This document shows, one piece after another, positions 1-10,083 of a stretch of 64,000 nt of DNA; the stretch's first letter is position 1, and the number at the start of each line of letters is the position of its first letter. The position numbers were made by a program, and so were the translations under genes. The DNA is from Aquimarina spinulae (GTDB lineage: Bacteria; Bacteroidota; Bacteroidia; Flavobacteriales; Flavobacteriaceae), in assembly GCF_943373825.1 (NCBI RefSeq), contig NZ_CALSBP010000001.1, positions 806,001 through 870,000 on the forward strand. The letters run 5' to 3'. Under the pieces are notes generated by a model that saw only the letters and a list, made by a program, of their open reading frames with translations, ran no database searches and had not been told where the DNA came from.

Positions 1-2
1 TT

Positions 3-3000
3 GAACAAAATGAAAGATTGACATTTATTGATAATGTTTCCCTAAAGGCAGGGGATTGTTTTCCGTCTATGGCTACAAATTATACTGCGGTATATGGTTG
101 TAATACTACATTTTGTGAAGCCGTAGATGATAAAGATGCGACTTCTGTAAATTATTTGAGTTTTGTTCAAGGATCTCCACGTTTCTTGACTGAAAGATCA
201 ACTCTAGTAACAGGAGATTTATGTGGAACTCCTGCTAAACTAAGATTAAAATATACAAATGTAGGAAATGGTTCTAGTTTTACTACTGCAGATACTGCTT
301 TTGATATATATTTAAGTGTTAGTAAAGATTTGGGGCCATATGAGTTATCAATAAATGGAATATCCTTAGGTAGAATAGAAGGTAATAATTATAACCATAA
401 TTTTTACAAATTTTCAGATAACCCAGGCGGTATATTTTCATCTGATCCTGATGGTGTTGGTGTTGGTTTAGACGATATAGATAAAGATGGAGTTTATGAT
501 GATTTACCAGTTGGAGCTTCATTCTTTATTGATGCTGAACTAAGCCTGACATGGGGACCGGATGAAAATATATCTTATGAAGCTCCTTTTATAACCCAGG
601 TATACGGTAAAACTAATGATTGCGGATCAAATACTTTTGTTAATCAATATATGAGGTTAACTTTCCGGTCTACTGAAAACTCTGCTGCAAGCGCTGTTAT
701 ACCAACTGAATTAGCAACGAATCAATCAGAAACATTAATCTTTAAAGTTAATTATCAAAGAATATTGGATTTCTTTCCAGATGATTTACTAAATCTACCT
801 GAAAATTTTTATTCAAAAATTAAACTCCCCCAAAATTATGAAATTACTAATGTAGTATGGAAGGACAACCAAGGCGTTTCTAATGTAGTTTCAGCTAATC
901 AAATAGGTACTGATCTATACGAAATTAAAGCTGGAGGTAAGAGTGGACAATATGAAGTTACTGTTACTGTTGGGTGTAGTGATAGTTTAGTAGAAACAAT
1001 AGAAGATATCGATTGGAATATGTATCTCGATATCTGTAACGATTATAATAGTCTTGAACTTGTTGAGATTGCTAATGTTTCATCATCAATTTTCACATCC
1101 TATGAAAGATGTACTACTGATCCAGGAGGAGGAGGAGGAGGTTCTTGTGATTTTGAAACCAATACATTTGAAGTTAATAGAAATACTTTTGGGTATGTAG
1201 ATAGGTATAATGGAAAACCATTTTATAAAGCAAATGAATTAAGCTCAATACCTAAAGTAAATGTTAACACTCCAGGAATAGAATTAGATGCCGCATATCC
1301 TCAAGATAAGATTCTTATTGAATCTACAGGGAATTTAAATGCTAGTAGTGGAGATTCTTATAATGAAATATCTTTCGAAATAGCTTTTAACCTTCCTGAT
1401 GGGGTAAATCAGAGTTTATTGTCTCATAGTGACGATGGGTTTTTAGTTATTGGGGGAGTGAACTATACTTTGACCAATCCTAATGTGTCAATTGATAATA
1501 GAAATAGAATTACTTATAAGTATTCAGTCCCAGTTAGCTCAATTTCATCTTCTGTATCGTTGGAAGTTAAAGATTTACAATTACAATTTAATAAAAAATC
1601 AACTATAGCATTAGAAAGAGGAGTGTACGACCTACCTGTGTTTAGGGGTAAGTTTTCTGGTAAAAAATCTGGCAGTGATGTAGATTGCGGGACTTCTAAA
1701 GGAGATACTTTTAAAATATTGATTCCATATGTAAATTATAGTTTTAGAGGGACAAATATTCTTGAATGCGATCTTCAACTACAATTATCAACAACATATC
1801 GAACTAATTCTGCAACAGGATCTGATGATTTTTTAAATGAGTATAGGCCACAGTCTTTTTTACAAAGTATGGATGTTACTTTACCTGATGGGTATAGATT
1901 GAATTTTGATAACCCCGGTGCTGTTTATTATGATTATGATTATAATTCAACAGATTACCCACTAAATGTTATTCAGCAATCTCCAGGTAAATTTACTATA
2001 ACTTTTGAAGACGTCTTCGTGTTTTCAGGTAACCGTTCTTATAAAACTATGAAGTTATTTGCAAATATGGAACCTATATGTGATGGCAATTATGTAATTC
2101 CTCCTTTTAATACAGGGGTTAATTATACTATAGATAAAGTTCTTTATATAGATCCTTTTGAAGATTCTGAACAAGTTATAGATCATTATCAATCTACAAA
2201 CTTAAGTCCTACTAGAAATATTAGAGAATATTATAACCTACCGATTAGTGTATCTTCTAATCAAGTTCAAGAAGGTTTTGAGCGAACTACCGATTGGCCG
2301 GTACAGTTTTGTAACATTAGTGAAACAAGTAATTATTGGACAAATATTTCAAATACTTGGATAGCTTTAGAATTAAAGAATGAAGATCAGAGTACCATTT
2401 TGGTTGGTGCTAGAGATGAAAATGGTAATAGTATATCGCAAGAAGATATTATATTTTATGGACCTATAAACCCTCGTTCCGGTAAACCTAGAAATATGTT
2501 GGTTCGAATAAAGGATTCAAAAGTGGCAGCGAAAACCTGTATCACTATTTATCCGATTGCCGAATATCGAGTTTGCGAAAATGATGTACAACAAAACATT
2601 GATCTAATCTCTAGTTGGTCATGTGATTCCTGGCCTCTTTCTGGAGAAGCATATGATGAAATTTCAGAGTTGACAGCTGTAACTTCAATAAACAATCCAG
2701 GAGTATTAGCCTGTCATTTCGAGGTAAAACAAGATATAGTAACGCTACGTTATAAAACCGGAGGAATCGATTGGGAAGTAAACCGTTTGGCAAATGAAGT
2801 AGATCTTTGCGAGAATATTGCTTTTGATGTAAAAGTAGTAAGCTCTAAGTTTGCTAATGTATATGATACCAATGTAACTGTAGATTTACCAGTTGGAGTT
2901 TCGGTTTCAGATGTAAGTACGATAACCTATACCTATAATGGAGCTTCAGCTACAGTACCAGTTTCTTTTATTCAGCAAAATGTATCAGGTACTCAAGATC

Positions 3001-6000
3001 TAATAATCAAAGCATCAGACTTAGTAACTTCTTTACTTGTCGCTTCAGGAGATCTTGTTGATGCTACAGAAAGTACTATTCCAGGGATTCGTTTGCAAGG
3101 TAAGAACGAGATTAGTTTTAGAATAAACCTGAATTCCGATTGTAACTATAATCCAGGAAAACCAGTTCAATTTTTCTTAGAAGGAACGACCAACTGTTCA
3201 GAAAATATCAATCTTCAGTTTGATCGTTTTATTCCGCTTAAAGGATTAACTACTCCAGATATAACAGTAGATATTACGGGTAGTAACTTCTTAGTTTGTA
3301 ATGATAGTAATGAAGTAACAATAGCAGTAGTAAATGCAAGTGTTAACCCAATTGCTCAACAGCAATTGGTAGTTACATTACCAACCGGGGTTACGTATGC
3401 AAACGAGGTAAGTGGTTTCCCTGCACCGACAAGTACTACAGCAACCACAGTAACCTGGAGTCTAGCAGATTTGGATACTAATAAAAATCAAACTTTTAAA
3501 ATAAATACCCGTTTAACCAATCTATCGGGAACCAGTTTTGAGTATCAGGCAGAAACTATACAAAACGGGCAAGCTACTTGTATTTCAAACAATCAGGTTT
3601 GTGACCTTGAGGTTACTACAGCAAGTGATACTGTAGAAGTGGTAAACTCTCCATTTCCGGGAATAACGATCAATACATTAAGTAGTTCTCCTGTGTGCGA
3701 AGGTGAAGACGTGGTGGTAGAAGTTGTACTTTCCGGAGCATTAGCAGGAGGAAGTTATACCTATACCTGGAATGTACAGCCTATATCTTCTAATGGTAAT
3801 CAGTTTACTTTTAGACCATTAAATTCAACATCATTACAGGTTACTGTACAATCTGCAACAAACCCTGCACCTAATTGTAGCGGTACTGCAACTGTAGATG
3901 TAGAAGTATATCCAAGTGCAGAGATAAACCTTACTTTGGTAGATGGTATAAGTTGTTCTGGTAAGTCTGATGGTAAAGTTACGGTTAGCATAACAGGAGA
4001 ACAAGGAACCGGGTATTTAGAGCAAGAACCTTTCGAAATTGTAAATTCTACATATCCTAACCTGGTTACTATTGGTCAACAATTAACAAATGGGCAGGAA
4101 TTAACTATAGAAAATATACCCGAAGGAAACTTTAGCATTACATTCAAAGATAATTATGGGTGTCAATTTGAAAAATCAATAGCGATTGGTGTTGTAGCTA
4201 AACCCATAGATGAATTATGTGTTTCGTTATTACCTTGTGATGTGACAAGTGGTAATATAACGGTATCATTTAGTACTTTAGATGTTCATCCATCTCTTAC
4301 AGGAACAAATTATACAGGAAGAATATATAAAATTACTGGAGGAACGTCTGAAGATATTGTAACCTATACGGGAACATTTCCTGATACACAAAGTCACGAA
4401 CTTATAAATGCAATTGTTGGTGATTTTTATTCTATCGAACTTACTGCAACTAATGGCTGTATATTTAGGACTTCTTTTGTGCCAAAGACTATTGGAGCAA
4501 GCATAAAAATTGAAGATAATAATGGAGATCTAGAAGTTTGTTTTGCCAATGACACTTTAGATGTAAACTTTGAATTAAGAAATAATGGGAACGGCTGTTC
4601 AATTTATGCTGTTTCAGGGTATACTGTATTCTTTGGAGGAGTAGATGATGAAGGTGAATTCGTAGGAACACCAGAAGTGTTTAATGATATTCCTTCATTA
4701 GGAAGTGATCCTACACCATTTCAATTACAGAATGTTGGTCCCGGTAATTATAAAATTTTTGTACAACCAAGTGCGGTTTCATCCTATAGTGGAGATCTTG
4801 GAGTTTGTGGAGAATCTAGTTATTTTAATATAAAGGCGCTTTCTAACTTATCTGTAGATACGATAGCGAATAATCCACAATGTGCGGGAGAAGATTCAGG
4901 TAGTGCAGAAGTTGTGGTAACAGGAAATTCTGGTGCTGTTAGTTATGAATGGACCAATACAGCAGGAGAAGTGGTTTCAGTAGGATATATTGCTACGGGA
5001 CTTATAGCTGGTGAATATAGTGTAGTAGTAGCAGATGAGAGTGGATGTGGAGCAACAGATCCTATTAAAGTAATCTTAGAAGATCCAACGCCTTTAGAAA
5101 CTCCAATAATAGAAGATATCCAAACCAGTTGTGATGCAGTTTCAGGATCAGGAACAACGGGAGGCACAGTATCTGGATATACATCAGGTACCGCACCCTA
5201 TACATTTACATGGTATTTGGTAACCGAAGAAGAAGTTCTTCCTCCAGACGGAGATCCCGTTATTGAATTGGTAGAAGAATTAAAATATCAAGAAATTGTT
5301 CAGGAAGGTGGTACATCTAGTTATCCCGGTATTACACCAGGTAATTATAAGGTTATCGTAACAGATGCCAATGGTTGTACTGCAGAAACAGTAGTTACAG
5401 CAGTAACACAACCCCCTGTAAGACGTAATTATAATATATGTTTAAGTTGGGTATCTCCGACTCAAAAAGAAAGAAATGATACAGAACCAGATACTACGCG
5501 TACGGTTAAACCTATAGGACCATCTACATTTAATCAAGCGATTGCATCAAAAGTAGAGCTTTGTGTTGTTGAAAATGTAGATAAGTTAGAGGCTAATGTA
5601 AATGAGGTTCTTTATAATACAGGTGGATTAGACGATGAGGTGACGTTAAAATATACTCAGGGAACGAGTGATACATATCACTTCACTCTATATTATTATG
5701 ATCGTGCTGGTAACCTGGTACGTACAGTACCACCAGAAGGAGTTCGCACGGTTAGCGATCGTAGTGCAACCGCACATACATATGTTACGGGATATGACTA
5801 TAATAGTATTTCACAATTAGCCAGTCAAAACACACCAGATGGAGGTACTTCACAATTCATATATAATGATATTGGTCAATTATGGTATTCTCAAAACGAA
5901 CGCCAGCAACGAGAAGGAGTATTCTCCTATGTGGTATATGATGAACTGGGTAGAGTGCGCGAAGGTGGAGAAGCCAAATTAAATGGGAAAATATTCCCTG

Positions 6001-9000
6001 CCGATTTCTTGATTAATAATCAGGCGAATCCACAAGTGGCAATCAATTTACCAATGGTTGATAAAACTGAATATATTCAAACTACTTATAATGATAGAGT
6101 AGAAGAAATTTCTTATCGCGATCAAAAACAACGTTTTTTACGTAATAACGTAAGTTTTATTAATAATAAAGATAAAAATGGTAAGCTTACGAAAACATAT
6201 TATAGCTATGATCCTCACGGTAATGTAGAGTGGTGTATACAGGAACTTCCCGGAATCGGAAGAACAACTGTTGCCTATACATATGACTTAGTATCGGGTA
6301 ATGTAAACGAAGTTCATTTCAACAGAGGGCGAGTAGATGAATATCGTCATAAATATACCTATGACGAAGATAATAGAATCGTATCTGTAAAAACGTCTAA
6401 AGATGGTTATGTCTGGGATGAAGATGCTCGATATGATTATTATCTACATGGCCCATTAGCAAGAACCGAACTAGGTGAAGATAAGGTACAGGGATTAGAT
6501 TTTACCTATACCATTCATGGATGGTTAAAAGGTATCAATACACCAGACCTTGCACAGAATGCGTATAACCCAGATGCGAATAATAAACGTGGTGATGCCG
6601 CAACAAAACATGCCAAGGATGAATTTGGTATGGCATTAGGCTATTATCGTGGAGATTTTACTCGTGATGGAGTATTAAATTCTGGACTTACAGCAGCCAA
6701 TCCGTTTAATCTGGAAAATGCAGTAAACGGCGTACAACAGAACCTATATAATGGTAATATTAGCACCTGGACTTCTCAGGTTGCAGAAGAAGCAAAAGAG
6801 AAAAACAGAGCAAGTTACCTTACCGGAAATAGCTACCATTATGACCAGTTAAACCGAATCAAATCATCAACTACACAATTATATAGTGATACCAATCAAA
6901 CTTATGGAGCTATTGGAGGTAGTGCCAATGCCTTTAAAACATCTTACGAGTATGATAAAAATGGTAACCTACAACGATTAAAACGTCATAAGGATGATGG
7001 GCAGTTAATAGATGATCTTACGTATCACTATAATCTTGAAGATCCAAACCTATCAAATCGTTTAACATATGTAGATGATGCTGCAGGACAAGTAAGCACG
7101 GTAATCAATGATTTACCTGATCAAAATGTAGGAAACTATGAATACGATGAAACGGGGCAGTTAATGCGTGATAATAGCGAAGGACTACGTTACGTATGGA
7201 CAGCTGCTGGTAAAGTATCAGAAATTATCCCGGATAATACAGCTAATCCTGATACGCAAAAAGTACACATGTCATTTACTTATGATGGTATGGGTATGCG
7301 TGCGATGAAGCAAGTAAACCGTATGCCATATAATGCGACTGGAGAAGGTCCGCAAATTCATAATCCGGCAGCAGTAGAAACAACCTATTATACTTGTGAT
7401 GCCTCTGGTAATGTAATGGGAATCTATAAGCGTGAGGATGTTAAGGTAAATCCAAATGATGCAACCGATAATACGTATACAGCAACATTTAGTATCTCAG
7501 AGCGACCTATTTACGGTAGTGATCGTGTTGGTCAGGATGTCTTTAACGAAGTGATCTATACACGTACTTATGGATTTGGTGCTATAGAAAACTATGAAGA
7601 GGTAGCTGTACAGTTTATGAGTAACATCACAAACGCATTAGACAATGTATTCTTAGTACAAAACGATAGTAAAGAGTTAACAGATACAAACGGTGCTGTA
7701 GTGCAGGTTCCTGGAACCAAGATGGCGAAAGCTAAAGCAGATCGAACGTTTAATGCATTAGAATATGAAGCTTTACAACAAGAAAATGAAGCTATTGTAC
7801 CTATAGTGACAGATAATAATGTTTTCTTAATCGAGGATACACAGGGTGAAATAATAAGCTATGGTGCAGTAGCGACTAATTACTTTAGTACTGATCCCGA
7901 TCGTTCTGTATTATTGATCTACGATGCATCAGGTAATCTGGTACCAGGATTAGAAACTATTAATGTTGATACGGCTACATCAATTGATCCACAAGCAAAA
8001 ACGGTAGTGGTAAAACACCCATCTAATCCTAGTGAATATTTGATATTCTATAGAGATACAGCTTCTGGGTTACATTGTGCAACCTTGCGTAATAGTGGTG
8101 GAGTATCGATTACAGGTCACCAGGATTTTGCCTATAGTAATTATGGGCGTCATATGGCAGTGATCCAGGATGAACAACAAAAAAAGGCGTATCTTTACGC
8201 CACCATGCATACCGAAGGTACTGTTGCAGCAGATGGTACAGTAACAACACCACCAGGAACCAACCTGGTTCGTTTTACGATTGGTGAAACAGGAGCTGTT
8301 AATTTTGATGGTACATTGCTGCCAGCATACTTTGATAGTTTCGATGCAGCAGGTAATGGAGAGTTGCAGATCGCAACCGATGGTACAGCAATAAGTGTGT
8401 ATCATAACACTTCCTTACCAGCACAGTGGACCGCAGCTACAGATGCAGAAATTCGTACCTGGCAGCTCGATCCGGATACGAAACTACCAGTAGTAGCAAG
8501 TGTATCGACTATTGCAGTAACCAACGGTAATATTGGTAAAGGTTCTTTGATAAACACAGGAGATGATATCTACTATACACAGTATACGCAAGAGGTAACA
8601 ACCAATGCAGATACCAAGGTCGTAAAACGAGCTTCAGATGATCAGGTAGTAGCTACTAACGCCTTAGGGGACCTTAGAGTAAATAAGGATAATAAACTCT
8701 ACCAGTTTGTAGGTACAACAAATAGCGGACAGGAATGGAATCTAGATACTCAAACCAGTACAGCGCTAAATAATTTACCTACTGCTACAGGAGGAGTTAC
8801 AGGATACCAACCATATCAACCGTATACCATTCTTACTACAGAAGATGAGGCAACCAGTGGATTGGTATATCGTGATCTGGGTAATAAGTATTACGAGATC
8901 AAGGATCACCTTGGGAATGTACGAGTAGTAGTAAACGATCGTAAAAATCTGGATCCTGCTACAGGAGACTTAACGGCTAAGGTAGAAAGCTATAATAGTT

Positions 9001-9047
9001 ACTATCCGTTTGGGATGCTACAACCTAATCGTCATAAAGACTTCTAA
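3..9047 (+). CDS. Giant RHS/YD-repeat surface protein core, 5'-truncated by the window, ends at a frameshift
   Basis: The reading frame is open to the left edge, so the true start is outside; the TTG at 18 is not a credible start. The N-terminal 1800 or so visible residues are beta-rich adhesin-like sequence, with a Gly6 linker near residue 370 and SprB-like repeats near 1300-1700 ending in patterns such as G-x-Y-x-V-x-V-x-D-x-x-G-C. YD repeats begin near residue 1870 (YYYDRAGNLVRTVPPEG). About residues 2595-2950 lack YD repeats and look beta-propeller-like. The end of the core (DHLGNVRVVVND, then YYPFGMLQPNRHKD) is typical of Bacteroidota RHS shells, which encapsulate a C-terminal toxin. The frame then stops at TAA 9045-9047, although the sequence continues into the conserved RHS motif in another frame. 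Recognition as an RHS protein is firm; export by T9SS is inferred. Confidence 0.93.
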   Translation, partial: EQNERLTFIDNVSLKAGDCFPSMATNYTAVYGCNTTFCEAVDDKDATSVNYLSFVQGSPRFLTERSTLVTGDLCGTPAKLRLKYTNVGNGSSFTTADTAFDIYLSVSKDLGPYELSINGISLGRIEGNNYNHNFYKFSDNPGGIFSSDPDGVGVGLDDIDKDGVYDDLPVGASFFIDAELSLTWGPDENISYEAPFITQVYGKTNDCGSNTFVNQYMRLTFRSTENSAASAVIPTELATNQSETLIFKVNYQRILDFFPDDLLNLPENFYSKIKLPQNYEITNVVWKDNQGVSNVVSANQIGTDLYEIKAGGKSGQYEVTVTVGCSDSLVETIEDIDWNMYLDICNDYNSLELVEIANVSSSIFTSYERCTTDPGGGGGGSCDFETNTFEVNRNTFGYVDRYNGKPFYKANELSSIPKVNVNTPGIELDAAYPQDKILIESTGNLNASSGDSYNEISFEIAFNLPDGVNQSLLSHSDDGFLVIGGVNYTLTNPNVSIDNRNRITYKYSVPVSSISSSVSLEVKDLQLQFNKKSTIALERGVYDLPVFRGKFSGKKSGSDVDCGTSKGDTFKILIPYVNYSFRGTNILECDLQLQLSTTYRTNSATGSDDFLNEYRPQSFLQSMDVTLPDGYRLNFDNPGAVYYDYDYNSTDYPLNVIQQSPGKFTITFEDVFVFSGNRSYKTMKLFANMEPICDGNYVIPPFNTGVNYTIDKVLYIDPFEDSEQVIDHYQSTNLSPTRNIREYYNLPISVSSNQVQEGFERTTDWPVQFCNISETSNYWTNISNTWIALELKNEDQSTILVGARDENGNSISQEDIIFYGPINPRSGKPRNMLVRIKDSKVAAKTCITIYPIAEYRVCENDVQQNIDLISSWSCDSWPLSGEAYDEISELTAVTSINNPGVLACHFEVKQDIVTLRYKTGGIDWEVNRLANEVDLCENIAFDVKVVSSKFANVYDTNVTVDLPVGVSVSDVSTITYTYNGASATVPVSFIQQNVSGTQDLIIKASDLVTSLLVASGDLVDATESTIPGIRLQGKNEISFRINLNSDCNYNPGKPVQFFLEGTTNCSENINLQFDRFIPLKGLTTPDITVDITGSNFLVCNDSNEVTIAVVNASVNPIAQQQLVVTLPTGVTYANEVSGFPAPTSTTATTVTWSLADLDTNKNQTFKINTRLTNLSGTSFEYQAETIQNGQATCISNNQVCDLEVTTASDTVEVVNSPFPGITINTLSSSPVCEGEDVVVEVVLSGALAGGSYTYTWNVQPISSNGNQFTFRPLNSTSLQVTVQSATNPAPNCSGTATVDVEVYPSAEINLTLVDGISCSGKSDGKVTVSITGEQGTGYLEQEPFEIVNSTYPNLVTIGQQLTNGQELTIENIPEGNFSITFKDNYGCQFEKSIAIGVVAKPIDELCVSLLPCDVTSGNITVSFSTLDVHPSLTGTNYTGRIYKITGGTSEDIVTYTGTFPDTQSHELINAIVGDFYSIELTATNGCIFRTSFVPKTIGASIKIEDNNGDLEVCFANDTLDVNFELRNNGNGCSIYAVSGYTVFFGGVDDEGEFVGTPEVFNDIPSLGSDPTPFQLQNVGPGNYKIFVQPSAVSSYSGDLGVCGESSYFNIKALSNLSVDTIANNPQCAGEDSGSAEVVVTGNSGAVSYEWTNTAGEVVSVGYIATGLIAGEYSVVVADESGCGATDPIKVILEDPTPLETPIIEDIQTSCDAVSGSGTTGGTVSGYTSGTAPYTFTWYLVTEEEVLPPDGDPVIELVEELKYQEIVQEGGTSSYPGITPGNYKVIVTDANGCTAETVVTAVTQPPVRRNYNICLSWVSPTQKERNDTEPDTTRTVKPIGPSTFNQAIASKVELCVVENVDKLEANVNEVLYNTGGLDDEVTLKYTQGTSDTYHFTLYYYDRAGNLVRTVPPEGVRTVSDRSATAHTYVTGYDYNSISQLASQNTPDGGTSQFIYNDIGQLWYSQNERQQREGVFSYVVYDELGRVREGGEAKLNGKIFPADFLINNQANPQVAINLPMVDKTEYIQTTYNDRVEEISYRDQKQRFLRNNVSFINNKDKNGKLTKTYYSYDPHGNVEWCIQELPGIGRTTVAYTYDLVSGNVNEVHFNRGRVDEYRHKYTYDEDNRIVSVKTSKDGYVWDEDARYDYYLHGPLARTELGEDKVQGLDFTYTIHGWLKGINTPDLAQNAYNPDANNKRGDAATKHAKDEFGMALGYYRGDFTRDGVLNSGLTAANPFNLENAVNGVQQNLYNGNISTWTSQVAEEAKEKNRASYLTGNSYHYDQLNRIKSSTTQLYSDTNQTYGAIGGSANAFKTSYEYDKNGNLQRLKRHKDDGQLIDDLTYHYNLEDPNLSNRLTYVDDAAGQVSTVINDLPDQNVGNYEYDETGQLMRDNSEGLRYVWTAAGKVSEIIPDNTANPDTQKVHMSFTYDGMGMRAMKQVNRMPYNATGEGPQIHNPAAVETTYYTCDASGNVMGIYKREDVKVNPNDATDNTYTATFSISERPIYGSDRVGQDVFNEVIYTRTYGFGAIENYEEVAVQFMSNITNALDNVFLVQNDSKELTDTNGAVVQVPGTKMAKAKADRTFNALEYEALQQENEAIVPIVTDNNVFLIEDTQGEIISYGAVATNYFSTDPDRSVLLIYDASGNLVPGLETINVDTATSIDPQAKTVVVKHPSNPSEYLIFYRDTASGLHCATLRNSGGVSITGHQDFAYSNYGRHMAVIQDEQQKKAYLYATMHTEGTVAADGTVTTPPGTNLVRFTIGETGAVNFDGTLLPAYFDSFDAAGNGELQIATDGTAISVYHNTSLPAQWTAATDAEIRTWQLDPDTKLPVVASVSTIAVTNGNIGKGSLINTGDDIYYTQYTQEVTTNADTKVVKRASDDQVVATNALGDLRVNKDNKLYQFVGTTNSGQEWNLDTQTSTALNNLPTATGGVTGYQPYQPYTILTTEDEATSGLVYRDLGNKYYEIKDHLGNVRVVVNDRKNLDPATGDLTAKVESYNSYYPFGMLQPNRHKDF

Positions 9048-9170
9048 ATCCTATAGATATGGATTCCAGGGACAAGAAAAAGATGACGAAATCAAAGGCG
9101 AAGGGAATTCTGTAAACTATAAGTATAGAATGCATGACCCTAGATTAGGGAGATTCTTTGCAGTGGATCC
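8999..9170 (+). repeat. Left inverted repeat (RHS tip junction), 172 bp
   Basis: This stretch matches the reverse complement of 14261-14431 with six substitutions and one 1-base indel (extra C at 9041). It starts at TTACTATCCG and ends at the GGATCC of the RHS motif coding for FFAVDP. The substitutions lie in three codons and are synonymous (Ser TCT/AGC, Arg AGA/CGT) or conservative (Val/Ile), so both copies have been kept under protein-level selection. Identity ends abruptly where the toxin tips diverge. This is the expected crossover zone for tip exchange. Confidence 0.95.
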
Positions 9171-10083
9171 ACTTACATCGAAATATCCTTTTTATTCAGC
9201 ATATAGTTTTAGTGGTAATAGGGTTGTTGATGCTTTTGAATTAGAAGGATTAGAACCATTTATGCCAGGTGTTTATGAATCTACTAGGGCTTTTAGAGAA
9301 AAACACATGGGTACCGCCTTTGTTGAACAGGATGACAAGGTTATTACAATAGGTCTGCTGGGAACAATGACCATTATAACAGGAGGAGCACTATTACCTG
9401 TTATGGAAGGTGCATTAGGTAGTAGCTTATTATGGGCTTCTAATCCAGGTAATCAAGCTCTGCTATTCGAAGGAACAGCCTTTACATCTGGTTTAGTTTT
9501 TGGTGATGCTTTGCCTGAAGGTTTGTTTCTTAATTCAGGAATGGATGAGACATCCAAAGTTATAAGACGTATTGCAGGAGGACTAGGAGATGATATAGTA
9601 AAAAATACTTCTTCTGTGCTAAGAGAGATTAGAAAAAAGATAAATCCTTCTGGAAGTATGGCGAATTGTGTTGATTGCGCAATTAATTTTCATAGAATGG
9701 TAGCTCAAGGAGCTAATGACATAATCGCAGCACCATCAAGTGGCAAACCAACGGAAAAAATAGGGTTTTATATGAAAGAAGTTTTTGGGTGGGGTAATGT
9801 TTTTGATGAAACTATAAACCATAGGAATAAAGAAGGGATTATAGGCTTATCAAATAATTTGTTTCATCATTTAGAAAATGTAGGACAAGAAGTAGTTACT
9901 ATTTTAGGGAGGTTGAAAGAGCCTAGAAATGGAATTACTGATCATGTTTTTAATGCAGTAAGAGATGGTAATGGAGTTTGGAAGGTAATAGATGTTCAAA
10001 ATGCTACGGAACCTGCAAATTCATTTATAAACAAAACTTACAATAATTTAAAAGTTTACCAAGCAATAATAGATAACAACTAA
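9010..10083 (+). CDS. RHS C-terminal tip 1: conserved RHS end motif plus papain-like toxin domain (out of frame with the core)
   Basis: The frame carries YRYGFQGQEKDDEIKGEG and DPRLGRFFAVDPL (residues 15-55), the hallmark that closes the RHS shell and precedes a variable toxin. The TTG at 9010 is not a real start: this is the continuation of the core after a 1-base insertion at 9041, and true coding probably begins about 9042. After a hydrophobic Gly/Ala-rich stretch (110-170), residues 215-357 carry NCVDCA (C220, C223), DHVF (H312) and VWKVIDVQ (D328, Q330). This Cys...His...Asp-x-Gln order fits papain-fold polymorphic toxins (Tox-PL, often glutamine deamidases). The enzyme assignment rests on motifs read by eye. 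The stop overlaps the next start by one base (TAATG), as in toxin-immunity pairs. Confidence 0.8.
   Translation: MGCYNLIVIKTSKSYRYGFQGQEKDDEIKGEGNSVNYKYRMHDPRLGRFFAVDPLTSKYPFYSAYSFSGNRVVDAFELEGLEPFMPGVYESTRAFREKHMGTAFVEQDDKVITIGLLGTMTIITGGALLPVMEGALGSSLLWASNPGNQALLFEGTAFTSGLVFGDALPEGLFLNSGMDETSKVIRRIAGGLGDDIVKNTSSVLREIRKKINPSGSMANCVDCAINFHRMVAQGANDIIAAPSSGKPTEKIGFYMKEVFGWGNVFDETINHRNKEGIIGLSNNLFHHLENVGQEVVTILGRLKEPRNGITDHVFNAVRDGNGVWKVIDVQNATEPANSFINKTYNNLKVYQAIIDNN

Noticed and set aside
1122..1143. GGA triplet run as a phase-variation tract
   Set aside because: Changes in unit number are multiples of three and would only alter a glycine linker.
9036..9060. Programmed +1 frameshift at TTC TAA to keep core and tip joined
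   Set aside because: A shift there would give a product of the same length (HKDF-KSYR), which is tempting, but no known slippery motif or stimulatory Shine-Dalgarno is visible, and the intact copy shows a simple 1-base insertion.
9138..9150. CCCTAGATTAGGG inside the repeat as recombinase core site
   Set aside because: The symmetric bases encode the invariant RHS motif PRLG, so coding constraint explains them; arms of five bases are too short to argue a site.
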